This document shows positions 35,326-47,850 of a stretch of 64,000 nucleotides of DNA, one piece after another. Below the pieces are notes generated by a model, which saw only the letters and a list, made by a program, of their open reading frames with translations, searched no databases and was not told the DNA's origin. How positions within the stretch are numbered: the first letter of the stretch is position 1; every line of letters begins with the position of its first letter. Source of the DNA: Sipunculus nudus (lineage: Eukaryota > Annelida > Sipuncula > Golfingiida > Sipunculidae); assembly GCA_026874595.1 (NCBI GenBank), contig CM049311.1:56566453-56630452 (forward strand), given 5' to 3'. The position numbers and the translations under genes are program-made.

Positions 35326-36436
35326 GGTTGTGTCCATGGGTCATGACCCTCAGCTGAAGATTGAAATATGGTGATTTCTATTGTAATGTTTTTCATATAT
35401 ACAAGCATATGAGAAGCTAAGAACATATGATTTCAAAACTAATACTCTAACAAGACTGTTATGAAGAAAAACAGTAAAAGATTTGAGATACTGTGATGCA
35501 TATGAAAAGTTAACAGATGGACAGGCACGTGAACAGAAGGGACTTATACCTTTATTTCACATTCAGGGGAATAATGCATTTAAGTTTATATTAAACCCTA
35601 TTTTATTTTAGCATATCCACATTTTCCATTAATAGTATTTATCATATTCATTATTTTAATTAAGAAGTCTTATAAATTTGTTAAACAAGGCCTCTAATGC
35701 AAACCTCAGCAAACTTTGGGAGTATGAATGGAGGTTTATTTTAAAATTTAATATTGATCCTCTTATGTCCTGCATATCTACCTTAGTCATTATAATTTCA
35801 GCCAAAAAATGGACATTTCGGACATGCAAGTTCCGGACTAGGCGATTTTAAAACTAGGATGTATCAGTCAGGATATTTTGGATATGTTCTTTTTTGCCAG
35901 GGTGGATTATTTGGACAGATGAACAGACAGTTTGGCAGCATTGTTTTGGAGAAGAACATTTTAAAATATTTTTTGTCTTCTTCCCTATAAAATCTAAGAA
36001 AATGCAGTTAGCCAAGAAATAAGCAAAAATTCGATAGAATTTTTAGATGACAATTTTGTTTGCAAAAAATTTGGTGATGCCCTTTTTGAGATAGCTATGA
36101 CGCACGACAGACGACGGAAGATGCCAAACCAATTCATAAGCTCACAGATTCGCTAAAAATGCAAACCAAGGTTTTTTTCAAAGAGTTGAAAGATATTGTT
36201 CCAATAGTTTTAATCTGGGCATTCTGGGTCTAGAAGATGAATTCATTCAACATTAAAATTATAAGATTCATCTTGTTTATTAGTCCTGTGTATTGAAGGG
36301 GTGGGTGGGGGGAGGGGTCTCTGTTGTTATTGTCGCAAAGACCAAGTTTTCAGCTTGGTAGGAGATCTTGGGGACATCTAACATTATGCCAAATTTTGGA
36401 TTCCTAGGTCTTATGGTTTCAGCTGAGCTAAAAATG
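35326..36436 (-). mobile_element. Mosaic of family B and C fragments
   Basis: 35326 onward has a B-type left end (TGTCCATGGGTCATGACCCT, CAGCTGAAG) and a B body like 14430-14700. About 35930-36157 matches the right end of family C (CATAAGCTCACAGATTCGCT). 36320-36436 is a B right end (AGACCAAGTTTTCAGCTTGG, then CAGCTGAGCTAAAAA). All are partial. Confidence 0.5.
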
Positions 36437-36492
36437 GCATTATAACCAATAAAAGAATGACCAAAGTGTAAGCTTAAAATGGTAACTGTTGT

Positions 36493-37302
36493 TGGCTTTT
36501 TACTCAAACGAGTCCGGAGATATAAGCATTAATGTCTGCAGCGTGGAAGTGAATGAAGCTGGCACCACCTGTCATAAAATCAAGAAAGCTATCCAGGATG
36601 TATATGCATGCCGAATTACAGGTAATTTGGTCAAACCACTGCAGAGATATGAGTGATTTAAACCCAAGGCAGACAAACAGATGGATGCTGTGCAAAAATG
36701 GCTGCAGGTGGTGCCACCATTTTTGTGTATGTTATAAAGCTATCCAAGGGCTACATTTGAGTAAATTTTTTTTCCTGATTGGTCAAAGCATTCTGGAGAT
36801 ATAAGCATGGATGTCTACAGCATTAACGTGAATGTAGGTGGCACCATCTGTCATAAAATCAAGAAAGCTATGCGGGATGTATACGCATGCTGAAATTCAG
36901 GTAATTTGGTCAAACCACTGGAGAGATATGAGTGATTTTAACCCAAGGCAGACAAACAGATGGCTGCTGTGCAAAAATGGTTGCAGGTGGTGCCACCATT
37001 TTTGTGTATGTTATAAAGCTATCCAAGGGCTACATTTGTACAACATTTTTTTCCTGATCGGTCAAATGGTTTCCGAGATATGTGGGTTTATGTGTGGAAA
37101 CAGACACACAAAGAGGAAAGGTCAGAGGTCAAGGCCTATTGGTTAGGCACCAGTTCACATGTGAACCGATAATTGGTGTAAGTTTCGGAAAAATCTGTCC
37201 AGTAGTCTCAGAGGAGTTCTCCGGAAATGAATGCGGCGGTGGTGGCGGCGGCACCCGGTCAAAAACATAGTATCCGCAAAACTTCTTTTTTGCGGATACA
37301 AA
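36493..37302 (-). mobile_element. Family A element, copy 3 (left end missing)
   Basis: It has core half-units with degraded palindromes (GGTGGTGCCACC, GGTGGCACCATC) and the conserved right end TATCCGCAAAACTTC...TGCGGATACAA. The CGG run is short and imperfect. The left hairpin and CTAG are absent, so it is truncated. Confidence 0.62.
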
Positions 37303-38814
37303 TATTATGTTTTACATCATCTGATAAACAATGAGCGGAATTTCTTGTTATTCCCTGAGGTCTTCCCTGGTCAAATTTTAAGATTTTGTAAACATGTTTA
37401 TTGTACATATAATGATGGAAATACTCAATAGAATGGAACCCTCATGAAACACTATGGGTCTGAAAATTACGCAAATTTAGTATGCCACAAAACCACAGAA
37501 TATGTATAATCACTTTTGGGCCTCAGAAACCTTCATTTTATTCTTTAGGGGACCTGACTGCATCACTCAATCAGCAGTAAACCTGTTTGACTCAAGAAAG
37601 TTTCCAGCACAGAGGCTTTGATTGCATCATCCTAGTCAAGTATGAAAGTTCACATGAACATCTGCCAGGGAATAGCAGTGGGATATGACCACTGTGGGTC
37701 TTATGACCACATCGACCTGATAAATAGTAATCAATCGAATCAAGCATGGCCATACCCAGCCTTACTAGAGGGCTACTAGAGGCTCTATTACATCATTCCA
37801 GGTAGCAGGGCACTAATCAGGAAACCCAAAGGGTCCTGATAATGACATTGCCTTGGCCTATGAAACCATGTGCCACCCAAACATTGTCACTTATTCTGAA
37901 ACCAATTAAGGCTCTAAGAGAATGTATGATCCCAGTCAACAGGCAATTATGCATAAATGATACCTGAAACCTTCCAGGAGCCCGTAAAAAAAATAGTATG
38001 CATCACCAAGCCAATTTGATATTTTTATAAATTTAAAAGTCATACATTTAAACAAAAATAGGTTTTAGGCATTTTTTGTGCCTAAAACCTGTTTTAAGCG
38101 GGGCAGTTTTAACCAGGTTATAACCTATGGTTAAAAGCATCCTGCCTAAAACTTGCCAACCCTGGTGTCAACCTATTACTTTTAAAAACATATATATACA
38201 TTAATATATAAATATTTATATATAAACTTGTCTTCAATATATTCACATTAAGCTGCCAGGAATTACACCACACTTAAGAGTTATAAGTAAACTTTGCAAT
38301 TCTGCCTCTGTTCTGCCGTTAATATAATGTCATCGACATAAAGTTACAAAGATAAAATGTTACTTCCGATTCATATACCCACATACAGCTGTTTATTTTT
38401 CTGCTAAGCCATTAATACATATATTAAACAGCTAGCATTTGTGACGAATTATGTTGCCTTGTACTCTGCATAGTACTCCAAACTGATTTGTGAAAATATT
38501 ATCGCTTAATTATACATAAGCTGAATAACTACAATATAAACTTTTTATGGCGTTATAGCTTTTACAATCTATTTTTAGTCCAAACAGCTGAGTGATGAGG
38601 AGTTTCCTATATATTTACCCATCAAAAGCTTTTTTCCTGCATGCCCACTTACTAGGGTGATGGTTTCTATTCCTTGAGGCAAACAATTCCTTAATAATGA
38701 AAATACTAAAAACTATGATCAGTACAGGAGCGTCCTTTTCGAAATCCATTCTGATCTTTGGCTAAAAGGTTAAGTTTTTACGGTAAATTGTGTCATTCTA
38801 TATTCAAACAAGGC
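37303..38814. other. No gene seen
   Basis: Unclassified sequence. The only structure seen is a pair of nested palindromes at 38051-38145. Confidence 0.5.
38051..38145. repeat. Two adjacent hairpins
   Basis: GGTTTTAGGCA-TTTTTTG-TGCCTAAAACC is a perfect 11-bp stem. It is followed by TTTTAACCAGGTTATAACCT ATGGTTAAAA, a palindrome with a smaller palindrome at its centre. No known terminator or ncRNA role is assigned. Confidence 0.7.
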
Positions 38815-40500
38815 CTACAGGCCTAATGCGAACCTGTGCATTGGGAAATACACCAGGTATAATGCTTCAATGCTGGACCATGACTTCTCATGTATATGAA
38901 CAATGCAGGTACTAAACATTTTGAATAAGAAACAATTACACAAACATCACTGCTAAAATTCTTGTATGGGTGCACACAACACAACTGGGGACCCATAGGT
39001 CTCAACACTCAATTGAATTTGTCTATAAGGATATTTTGAAAGAAATTTTTCAGAATGACAGTCCTGTGACCTTAACCAATGACCTTGTAACCAAAAAATC
39101 TTAGAACTTAATATCCTTGAACTTGCAGCATTAGGATTATTGTAACAATCTTTTAAAAAGTGACCTTGACCTCTGACCAGATAACCTCAAATTCTATAGG
39201 TTTCCTCACTTTGGGCAAGTAAGCCATGTGTGAATGTTGGAAAGTTCAAGATGAAAAGTTTGATTTACAGTGCATCCACAATCTTTTTAAAGATCTTTTT
39301 AAAACTTAGATTGCTGGACCCTGAAAATCAAAATGAATTTACATATGTGGTTGGTCATTCTTAAATCAAGTTTGAAGCCAGTCTGTCTATCCAAAGCAGA
39401 ATTATCATCCATAAACTAATTTGTGAATGGATGGACCCTGTGACCTTGACCTTAGACCTATGACCCAAAAATCAAACAGAATCTTCCCCTAGTAGCTGGT
39501 TAGCAATATCTTGAAGATGGAAGGTTTGCGATGAAAAGTTTGGCTTCAAATGCATACACATTCCTTAGTGGTTAGCGATTTATAAGTTAAGTTTGAAACC
39601 AATATATCAAACTCAACTGGAGTTATCATCTGGAAACTAATTTGTGTGGATGGACCGATTGACAGACAGACAGACATTACTCCTGAAATACTGGCATGGA
39701 TGTATACAACACAAAGTGATTGTAGATGCCACCAGTTTTGTGTATAAGAAAGCCATCGAAGATGTATGAACATGCAAAATTTCAGGCAGATACTTCAAAC
39801 CACTCTTAATTGTGCACAGATGCATGAAACCCAAAAACAATTGTAGGTGGCACCACCAGTCTTGTATATAACAAAGCTATCCAAGATCTATACATATGCC
39901 CAATTTGAGGCTGATATATATTAAATCCCTCCTGAGAAATATGGAGGGGCATACACTGTGCAAAAATTATTGTTGGTGGCGCCACCAGCCTTGTATTCAA
40001 TGAAGCTATCCAATATGTATCTATATGCACAATTTCTGGCTGATATATCAGATCCCTCCGAAGAAATAAGCAAGGACATACACTGTGCAAAAATCATTGT
40101 AGGTGGCCACACCAGGGTTGTGTATGAAAATGCCATTAAAGTTGCATGGACAGGCCAAAATTTCAGGCCAATACATTGAACTTCTCTTGAATCAGGTGCA
40201 TAGGGTGCCCAAGTCAAGAGAAGCTAGTTGCTATAGCTGCAGCTACTGCCCAGAGTGAACTCTTCACTTGTACCTGGCTGAACCAATGAATTCTTGACCT
40301 GTTGCGAAATCTGATACAGTTGGCAATCTGCCAAAGCTATAAATAGATCCAGAATGAAACTTGGCCTGTTGCCAAATCTGAAATAGTTGGCAGTCTACCA
40401 AGCTATTTATAGACACAGACAAACTTTTGGTATTTTGCCAAATCTGTTTATATATACTGAAAGACTGGTTACAATGCTTTATTTAAGCTGTATATTCATT
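38815..40500 (-). mobile_element. Family C element, left part, with internal insertion
   Basis: It starts CAAGGCCTACAGGCCTAATG, CGAACCTGTGCATTGG. At about 38985 a B-like piece (GGGGACCCATAGGTCTCAAC) begins and runs to about 39660. C core then resumes with monomers that include GGTGGCGCCACC at 39977. The following CTATAAATAGA-containing block matches 11140-11240 and 48780-48860. Confidence 0.55.
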
Positions 40501-40899
40501 AGATTTATTTTTATCAAAATATTAAGAATAATAAAAGATGCCTGTTGTAAGCAAAATCAGAAAACCTATATGTATTTTATTCATGAATTTATCGTACAGA
40601 TAAGCTGGATATGGACACTAAATATTTATGTTGCCTGTACAGCTCTGCTTATATACTCGAAGAGCTCAGTTTGTTAACAGAGTTCTTGCGCCTTTTCAAT
40701 TTCCAAAATAAGAACATTTTGAGACTGTAAGACTTATTTTTGGTGAAAAATACGACCATTTTCATGGTTATTTTACAGAAAAAAGATCATTAGAAACCTT
40801 ACATATATGTCTTAATTATATTTGATTTTATACTCATCCAGATTACATATGAAACTTATAAATAAATAAATAGGCCCTCATTTGAGCCCTTTTGTACGA

Positions 40900-41092
40900 G
40901 AGTGGCCTATCCCACATTTTTGGAGAAAATAAGATATAGGTACTATGAGGTTAGTAGTCCCATGAAATTTCTTTTGACAAAATGGGCTAGCCCTAGCCTG
41001 ATTAATACCAAAGATATTAAGACAGACAGACAGATGACTGACAAAGAGTGATCACTATAGCTCAGATGACTTTAAGTCAGCTGAGCTAAAAA
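40900..41092 (-). mobile_element. Family B right-end fragment
   Basis: It has a GACAGACAGACAG run and the terminal stem-loop TATAGCTCAGATGACTTTAA, GTCAGCTGAGCTAAAAA. Confidence 0.6.
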
Positions 41093-41556
41093 TGTTGTGA
41101 ATACATGTATGAAATTTGAGATGTGTCAATGTCACAGACCAAGATTACCTCTATGACCTTGAAAACTGCATGAAGGTTATCCATATTAGAACTTGACCTA
41201 GCCCTTCATGAGGTACATCAAAGCTACAAGTTTGGTGACTGTGCCTCAAATTTTTTCGTGTTATTGCGTTAACATCATTTTAGCATTATAGTCCCTTGTG
41301 ACCTTGAACCTTGAAGTTTGAAAAAATTTAGCAAATGCAAAATATGCTGATTTCTATTGTAATGTTTTTCATATGCATAAACTCTTACTTGGTTATAGTA
41401 AAGTTCTAAATATATGATTGCAAAACTAATACTCTGACAAATCTGTCATGAAGAGAAACAGTTAAAAGTTTTGAGATACTGTGATGCAAATGAAACATTA
41501 CAGATGGACAGGTGAGTGGACAGAATGGACCGATACCTTTTTTTCACTTTCAGGCA
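41093..41556. repeat. Family B-type body sequence
   Basis: It is similar to 14340-14620 and 35370-35560 (TACTCTGACAA, GAGATACTGTGATGCA, ACAGATGGACAGG). No gene. Confidence 0.5.
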
Positions 41557-41893
41557 TGGCCAAATTGGGCGAACGATCATTTTGTTCGCCCGGAGGTTAC
41601 CCAAACTGGATTTAGGGCGAACGATTTTTCGTTTACCTTAATTTCCTAGGCAAAAGTTATGGATATGGATAATATTTATCAATATTTCTCGCAAAAAAAA
41701 TATCCTGAATATTTTCTTTCAATTTGCGTTCAACTTTCCCAAAGTGTACCTTTTGCATGCAGAACAACGGGGCTTAACCACATATTTACAGTTACCATTT
41801 CACAGTATAATAGAGCGGGATACCAGTCTATGCTGTTCCACGATTTGCTTCAATTCCCTAGGATTATATGGTATAGAGACCGCTGTATAGGGG

Positions 41894-42163
41894 GTGTGTT
41901 CGTGTGCTGGAATAGCCAAAAGAAACTGTGTTGTTCTTGAATGCTGTACTGACAAACTTTGTGACAATGACACATTCTCTCGCTTTAACTTCCCGCGAAA
42001 ATCAGCAGTTGCATGGGTTTGTATGCATTCCCATACGATTTCATCAGATATATTTTGGCATCATAATTCTTTCACAGGGCAAGATCGTTTTCAAATACAC
42101 ACAGAAGAAGTGACATCGAAAGAGTTTCAAGGTAGTGGGTGCAATGATCACCACGGTCTATGA
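41894..42163 (+). pseudogene. Weak THAP-like ORF fragment
   Basis: An 89-residue frame contains a Cys-rich start, TFSRFNFPRKSAVAWV and a later CxxxH-type pair (CMHSH). The order Cys pair, F-x-FP, W resembles a THAP zinc-finger DNA-binding domain, often found in P-element-like transposases. The Cys/His spacing is not canonical and no start is sure. It may be a decayed transposon fragment or chance. The flanks, 41557-41893 and 42164-43110, show no gene; GGGTTACCC-type palindromes lie near 43016-43082. Confidence 0.2.
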
Positions 42164-43109
42164 GTTTATACAACTTATATTAATAAACTTTCAGACACGA
42201 TTACGGATAAGAATTGTTTTATTATCATGAAAATCAGAAAAAAATATCAAATATCATATTTGGAATATCAATTTTCTAAATTTATCAATTTTTTGAGAAT
42301 TTTCAACTTATATACTGGCAAGCCACGTTGTCTACACGTACACCACCGGCCGATATCATTACTTTCCAATGACTTTATTTTATAACATATAATTGCAAAT
42401 AACAAATCAGAGAAAAGTTTGTTAACGATTGGTACAACAATTTAAAAAATATCAATGAACCTATGTTTTTTTTTAAGCACAGAATATGTTGTTAACATAA
42501 TGTATTTTAAATTGAGAAAACAAAATGCACGCAAACAGGAATCAAAAGGCAAAACATGTAAATTTGTTGGTCTTCAAATGAACTTTATTTATAATTAAAT
42601 AGATAAAAGTGCAGTCTTAATTTTCAGCATTTTCACAAATTTGTAAGGCATAGGGGAGGCAGCTTTCATTTGTCTAATTTGCTTGTACAAGCTGGTGCAC
42701 ATGTTTTACATATAGCTCTTTTTAATTTTAAATAACACCAGCTGCTACTTTATCAGCATGATTTAGAGTTACACAAATGGGGTGGGTACTGATACATGTT
42801 ATGTAAGAAAACCCCACTATATGCTTAATTCAGGCAATTTAAGGAGTCTTTCCACCCTGTTGACAGTTTACTGGATAAACCGTATGAAACTAGGTTTTTT
42901 TAATTGAATCTTTATTTCTAACATTTAAGTTATAACAATCACTGGCTCAATCACATATTTGCTTGTCGGAGTCCAGTGAGTTGAATGCTTCGAGTCGATG
43001 TGATCTGAAACATGGAATGGGTTACCCAAACAAAATGGGTTACCCCATTTCAAAATTGGGTAACTCGAAAATGGGTTATCAAATGGGGAGACAAATCAAC
43101 AGTATTTAC

Positions 43110-43817
43110 AGGAAGTTTGGCAAAATTTAAGGTAATGATTTTACATTTATGCTTATAACTTAAAAATCTGCAAAATCATTTTTTAATGTATACTATAAAA
43201 TCTTTATTAAATATAGTTATATATGCTTGCAAAAGACTGTCTAGCTTAAACAGTTATCATGTTAAGTAAAATCTTTCCAGATTTTTTTAAAGGTACATTA
43301 AGTTAGGGCCCAGGTCTTTAAAAAATTACATAATATTTACTTAATTTCTGACTTGTAAATAGGAAATATATGCAAGAATGGTTTGGCCAAATTTAACAAA
43401 AACAACACCAGTGGTTTTCATAGTAGGCAATCTTGAAGTGTAACAATAGGTTTTTAGCTCAGCTGACTATGAGCTAAAGCAATAGTCCTTTGTCTGTTGG
43501 CAGTTCTTCCGTTTGTTAGACTGGCACGTTTTGAAACCTACTGATCCAAGTACCTGCATACAATTAAATGTACCCCAAGTATACCCATACCAAAAATTGG
43601 GTCACTACGACTTTGTTCCTTCAAGATATTGAGGAAATCGTCAATTTTCCTTTGAAAACCAATTGCAACACTTCAAGTAAGCCTTATATCAAAACCACTT
43701 ATCTTTTTTTTTTTTTAAGAGAATATTCCTCTGTATATTTCCTATGTACATACCATAAATTAAGTTAGTATTGTGTGATTTCCTGAAGTTTTGGGCATGA
43801 ACATAATGCACTAGTAA
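43110..43817. mobile_element. Inverted pair of family B fragments
   Basis: 43110-43450 is B body in the usual orientation. 43451-43800 is a B right end in the opposite orientation, starting TTTTTAGCTCAGCTGACTAT and continuing with the inverse of the GGAACAAAGTC block. They abut, so the DNA can snap back. A new B-type left end (CAAGTGACCCATGGGTCATG) begins at 43818. Confidence 0.55.
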
Positions 43818-44530
43818 CAAGTGACCCATGGGTCATGACAGTCAGCTGACAAGCATAAGATAATGGCCTAATTTTTACAACTGTTGTCTTTAAAAAAAAT
43901 GATTACTAATGTTGTGCAAATTTAGGGGAGGGGCATGAAGATTTGTAGGCATACAGCACATTACTTGATGGTTCAGGGCAAAATAGTGATACTAGGCATG
44001 ACTGAACATTTGCTACTGGTTCAAACAGTGAAACTGATGTTTCCAGAACACAGCTTGCAGAATAGAGATCACCCTGCAAGAATTTTTTTCAGCTGAGCTA
44101 AAAAGTACAGGTATCTCCACCAGTCTCCAGTGAATGATAGAAATAGTTATAATCAATATTTATAAGAACTTATGGACACTAGATGAAACCACAGTCGATC
44201 AACTAATATAAAGTTTTTATTTGTTGTCTCAAAAATAGAGGGGAGAATGCATGAAGATTAAAAAAAATATACAGGCGTTTCCACCAGTCTCCAGGAATTG
44301 CTAAAACTAGATGAAACCACAGTTAAGAAACTGATACAACTGCTGTCATCTGAATGTTTCAAAGTTAGAGGTAATAATGCATGGAGTGGCACCACCAGTC
44401 TGTAGAACTGATAAAACTAGTCATGTACAATAAATATATGAGGTTTCAAGCGATAAATGGACCCACATCTGAGAAACTTATGCAACTGCTGTTATTTGAA
44501 ATTACAAGTGAAAATGTGAAATAATTAGAA
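43818..44530. repeat. B-type left end followed by ~115-bp degenerate repeats
   Basis: After the left hairpin GTGACCCATGGGTCA come three diverged units that share CAGTCTCCAG, GATGAAACCACAGT and AACTGATACAACTGCTGTCAT-like segments. No gene. Confidence 0.45.
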
Positions 44531-45495
44531 AACAAGGGACCAATGGGTCACTGTGCTCAGCTGAAGTTGACCTTGAAGGTAAAAATCTAAAATAATATCA
44601 AATGGAGATAAAGTGTAAGAGGAAGAGGTAATAAAGGCCATGGTTGGTTTATATGATTGGTTTGTACTGATGAGCAAGAAATTGTTGCAAATAATATTTT
44701 GTGACCTGAACATGTGCTTCCTAATGTTGAAACTGAAGCATGTGAGCAGTTTGTGAACAAATGATCTGTACTATTACCATGATCATTAGTTGGCTTTTTG
44801 ATTATCTGTTGACATTTCAGTAGTTTACACATTTATTCAACTGAATCTATTTTTTGTATAATATATATTGTTAAATATATATGTATTTTTTTATGAAATG
44901 TATACAGTTGAAATATAACTAATTAACAACATAAAACAGGGCAATTAAAGCCTGATCTCAGATTCTGCTGAGGCTGGAAGATAATGAACAAATTTTTGTA
45001 TTAAATCCTCATTTTTTTATCACATTAATTTTTTTTAAATTTAAGTTTATATTTCTATACATTTCCAATATAACATATATATCTGAATATAAAAGTTGAT
45101 TCATAATTCTCAATTGCATTATCATAAATCTCAATCTTGTCAGATAACACCACATCATGCATACAAATGTTTATTTATTTTTTACCACAAAAATATATCT
45201 TTTAAATCTGCAAAACAATAAATATCTAAAAATAATACTTGATTTAGATTTCACAATTTTTAATTGTGTCTTTATTTATCCATAATGTGCTTCATATTTT
45301 ATAATTTAAGCATACTGATGGGTTCAATTATATTTGTTAAAATCATTTAAAAGAAAATTGATTTCTTTAAAACTGCTACATTACACAACATTGCATCTTC
45401 TGGATTACACCTTGAATTACTTTTTCAAGGAAAGTTTTGCATATCAGAGTGGAAACAGCATTACAATTAAGGAGATACAGTGAAAACAATAACAA

Positions 45496-47195
45496 CTAGA
45501 ATAAGGGTAGTCGACAAGCGACTACTTGTATCCGCCTAAATCAGAGTGGAACGGGTGAAGTGTTGCATATTAGCATGGATGTCTGCAGCCAAATTGTGTA
45601 TGTAGGTTGCGCTACCTACCAAAAAATCCAGAAAGCTGTCCAAGTTGTATACATATGCAAAATTTAAGGCAGATAAGTCAAACCACTATATTGTATATGA
45701 GTGATTTTTGCCCTTGGCAGACAAACAGATGGACGCTGTGCAAAAAAGGGTTGCAGGTGGCGCCACAAGTTTAGCGTATAATAAAGAGCTTTGTGAGAAC
45801 TATACACATGCAAAACTTTGGCCCAATCGGTCAAACGTTTCCCAAGATATGAGCTTGGATATCTGCTGCATAAACTAGAATGCAGGTGGCGCCACCTGTC
45901 ATAAAATCAAGAGAGCTGTCGGGGATGTATAAGCATGCTGAATTTCAGGTGAATTAGTCAAACCACTGAGAGATATGAGTGATTTTAACCCAAGGCAGAC
46001 GAACAGATGGACACTGTGCAAACATGGTTGCAGGTGGCGCCACCATTTTTTGTGTATGTTATAAAGCTCTCCAAGGGCTACATTTGTGCAAAAAAATTTT
46101 CCTGATCGGTCAAAAGGTTCCTGAGATATGAGCTTGGATGTCTGCAGCGTAAACGTGAATGTAGGTGGCGCCACCTGTCATAAAATCAGAAAAGCTATCC
46201 AGGATGTATACGCATGCCAAATTTCAGGTGAATTAGTCAAGTCACTGCAGAGATATGAGTGATTTTAACCCAAGGCAGACAAACAGATGGACACTGTGCA
46301 AACATGGTTGCAGGTAGCGCCACCATTTTTGGTGTATGTTATAAAGCTCTCCAAGGGCTACATTTGTGCAAAAGAATTTTCCTGATCGGTCAAACGGTTC
46401 CCGAGATATGAGCTTGTATGTCTGCAGCGTAAACGTGAATGTAGGTGGCGCCACCTGTCATAAAATCAGAAAAGCTATCCAGGATGTATATGCATGCCAA
46501 ATTTCAGGTGAATTAGTCAAGTCACTGCAGAGATATGAGTGATTTTAACCCAAGGCAGACGAACAGATGGACACTGTGCAAACATGGTTGCAGGTGGCGC
46601 CACCATTTTTGGTGTATGTTATAAAGCTCTCCAAGGGCTACATTTGTGCAAAAGAATTTTCCTGATCGGTCAAACGGTTCCCAAGATATGAGCTTGGATG
46701 TCTGCAGCGTAAACGTGAATGTGGGTGGCGCCACCTGTCATAAAATCAGAAAAGCTATCCAGGATGTTTACGCATGCCAAATTTCAGGTGAATTAGTCAA
46801 GTCACTGCAGAGATATGAGTGATTTTAACCCAAGGCAGACAAACAGATGGACACTGTGCAAACATGGTTGCAGGTGGCGCCACCATTTTTGGTGTATGTT
46901 ATAAAGCTCTCCGAGGGCTACATTTGTGCAAAAAAATTTTCCTGATCGGTCAAACGGTTCCCGAGATATGTGGGTTTATGTGTGGAAACAGACGCACAAA
47001 CGGACGCAGAACGCAGAGGAAAGGTCAGAGGTCAAAACAAAATCGGGGCGCAGCAGTTCACATGTGACCTGAACATAATCCCGGGTTTCGGAAAATTCCG
47101 CCCAGTGGTTACAGAGGAGTTCTCCGGACACCTACGCGGCGGCGGCGTGCAGCTGAAAACATAGTATCTGCAAAACTCTGTTTTGGCGGATACAA
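45496..47195 (-). mobile_element. Family A element, copy 2 (1,700 bp, precise insertion)
   Basis: The left end CTAGAATAAGG is followed by the hairpin GTAGTCG-ACAAG-CGACTAC and TTGTATCCGCC; the right end is TTTTGGCGGATACAA. Comparison with 4420-4445 shows the uninterrupted sequence AATAACAA|TACTGC, so the element inserted between A and T without a visible target duplication (one extra T differs). Palindromes lie at 45756, 45885, 46033, 46164, 46313, 46444, 46593, 46724 and 46873, alternating near 131 and 149 bp. CTAG with hairpin and A/T target are Helitron features; a 5' TC start is not seen. Confidence 0.78.
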
Positions 47196-47227
47196 TTACT
47201 GCATAACACTTGGTAGGTTGGGTTAGC

Positions 47228-47292
47228 GGGGGGGGGGGGGGGGGGGGGGGTTATTGGGGTGGTGATATAGGAATAACTGGGGGGGGGGGGGT
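47228..47292. repeat. Poly-G tracts
   Basis: Two G-runs of about 22 and 12 bases are separated by TTATTGGGGTGGTGATATAG, in the same place as the single run at 4463-4479 of B copy 1. This is a local duplication with homopolymer growth. Confidence 0.8.
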
Positions 47293-47850
47293 GATTGGGG
47301 TGGTGATATGAGAATAACTGTACACCTGTCACAGCAGGGGATCTCCCCCAGTGACTGTAACAAATCAGAAACCCTGGCATAGCTGACTTCCAGTGACCTG
47401 GAGTGGGACCCTGCATCTGTAATCAAAGCAAATGACTACAATAGAGCCTAAAGAAAAAAAATCAATAACTAGCTTTTTTTTCAAGCTTTTATTTTAAAAT
47501 TTCAGATTTTAACAAATTAAATATTTATGTTTACATGCTGTGAAAATTAAATCAATGGTACTTACAGGAAAAAAACGTGCCCTGGTCAAAGTTGGACAAA
47601 ATTCAAGGTTCTGATTTTATTTTTATGCTAATAACTTAAAAATTTACAAAATTCAGATCTAATTTTGGGTAAACAATTGAATCTTAATCAAACAGTTATA
47701 TACTTGGAAATAAAGACTCTAGTTTCAAATTTTTCATGTTAAGTGAGTAAATATTTTTTCCACATTATTTTACAAAGTCCATTATGTTCAGGCCCATAAC
47801 TTTAAGAATTTAAACTGAACAGACTTTCTGGCATGTACATAGGAACTATA

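Noticed and set aside
45899-46734. Three near-identical minus-strand ORFs of about 70-90 residues
   Set aside because: They repeat with the 280-bp core of family A, change with indels between monomers, and match no protein; they are a by-product of the tandem repeat.
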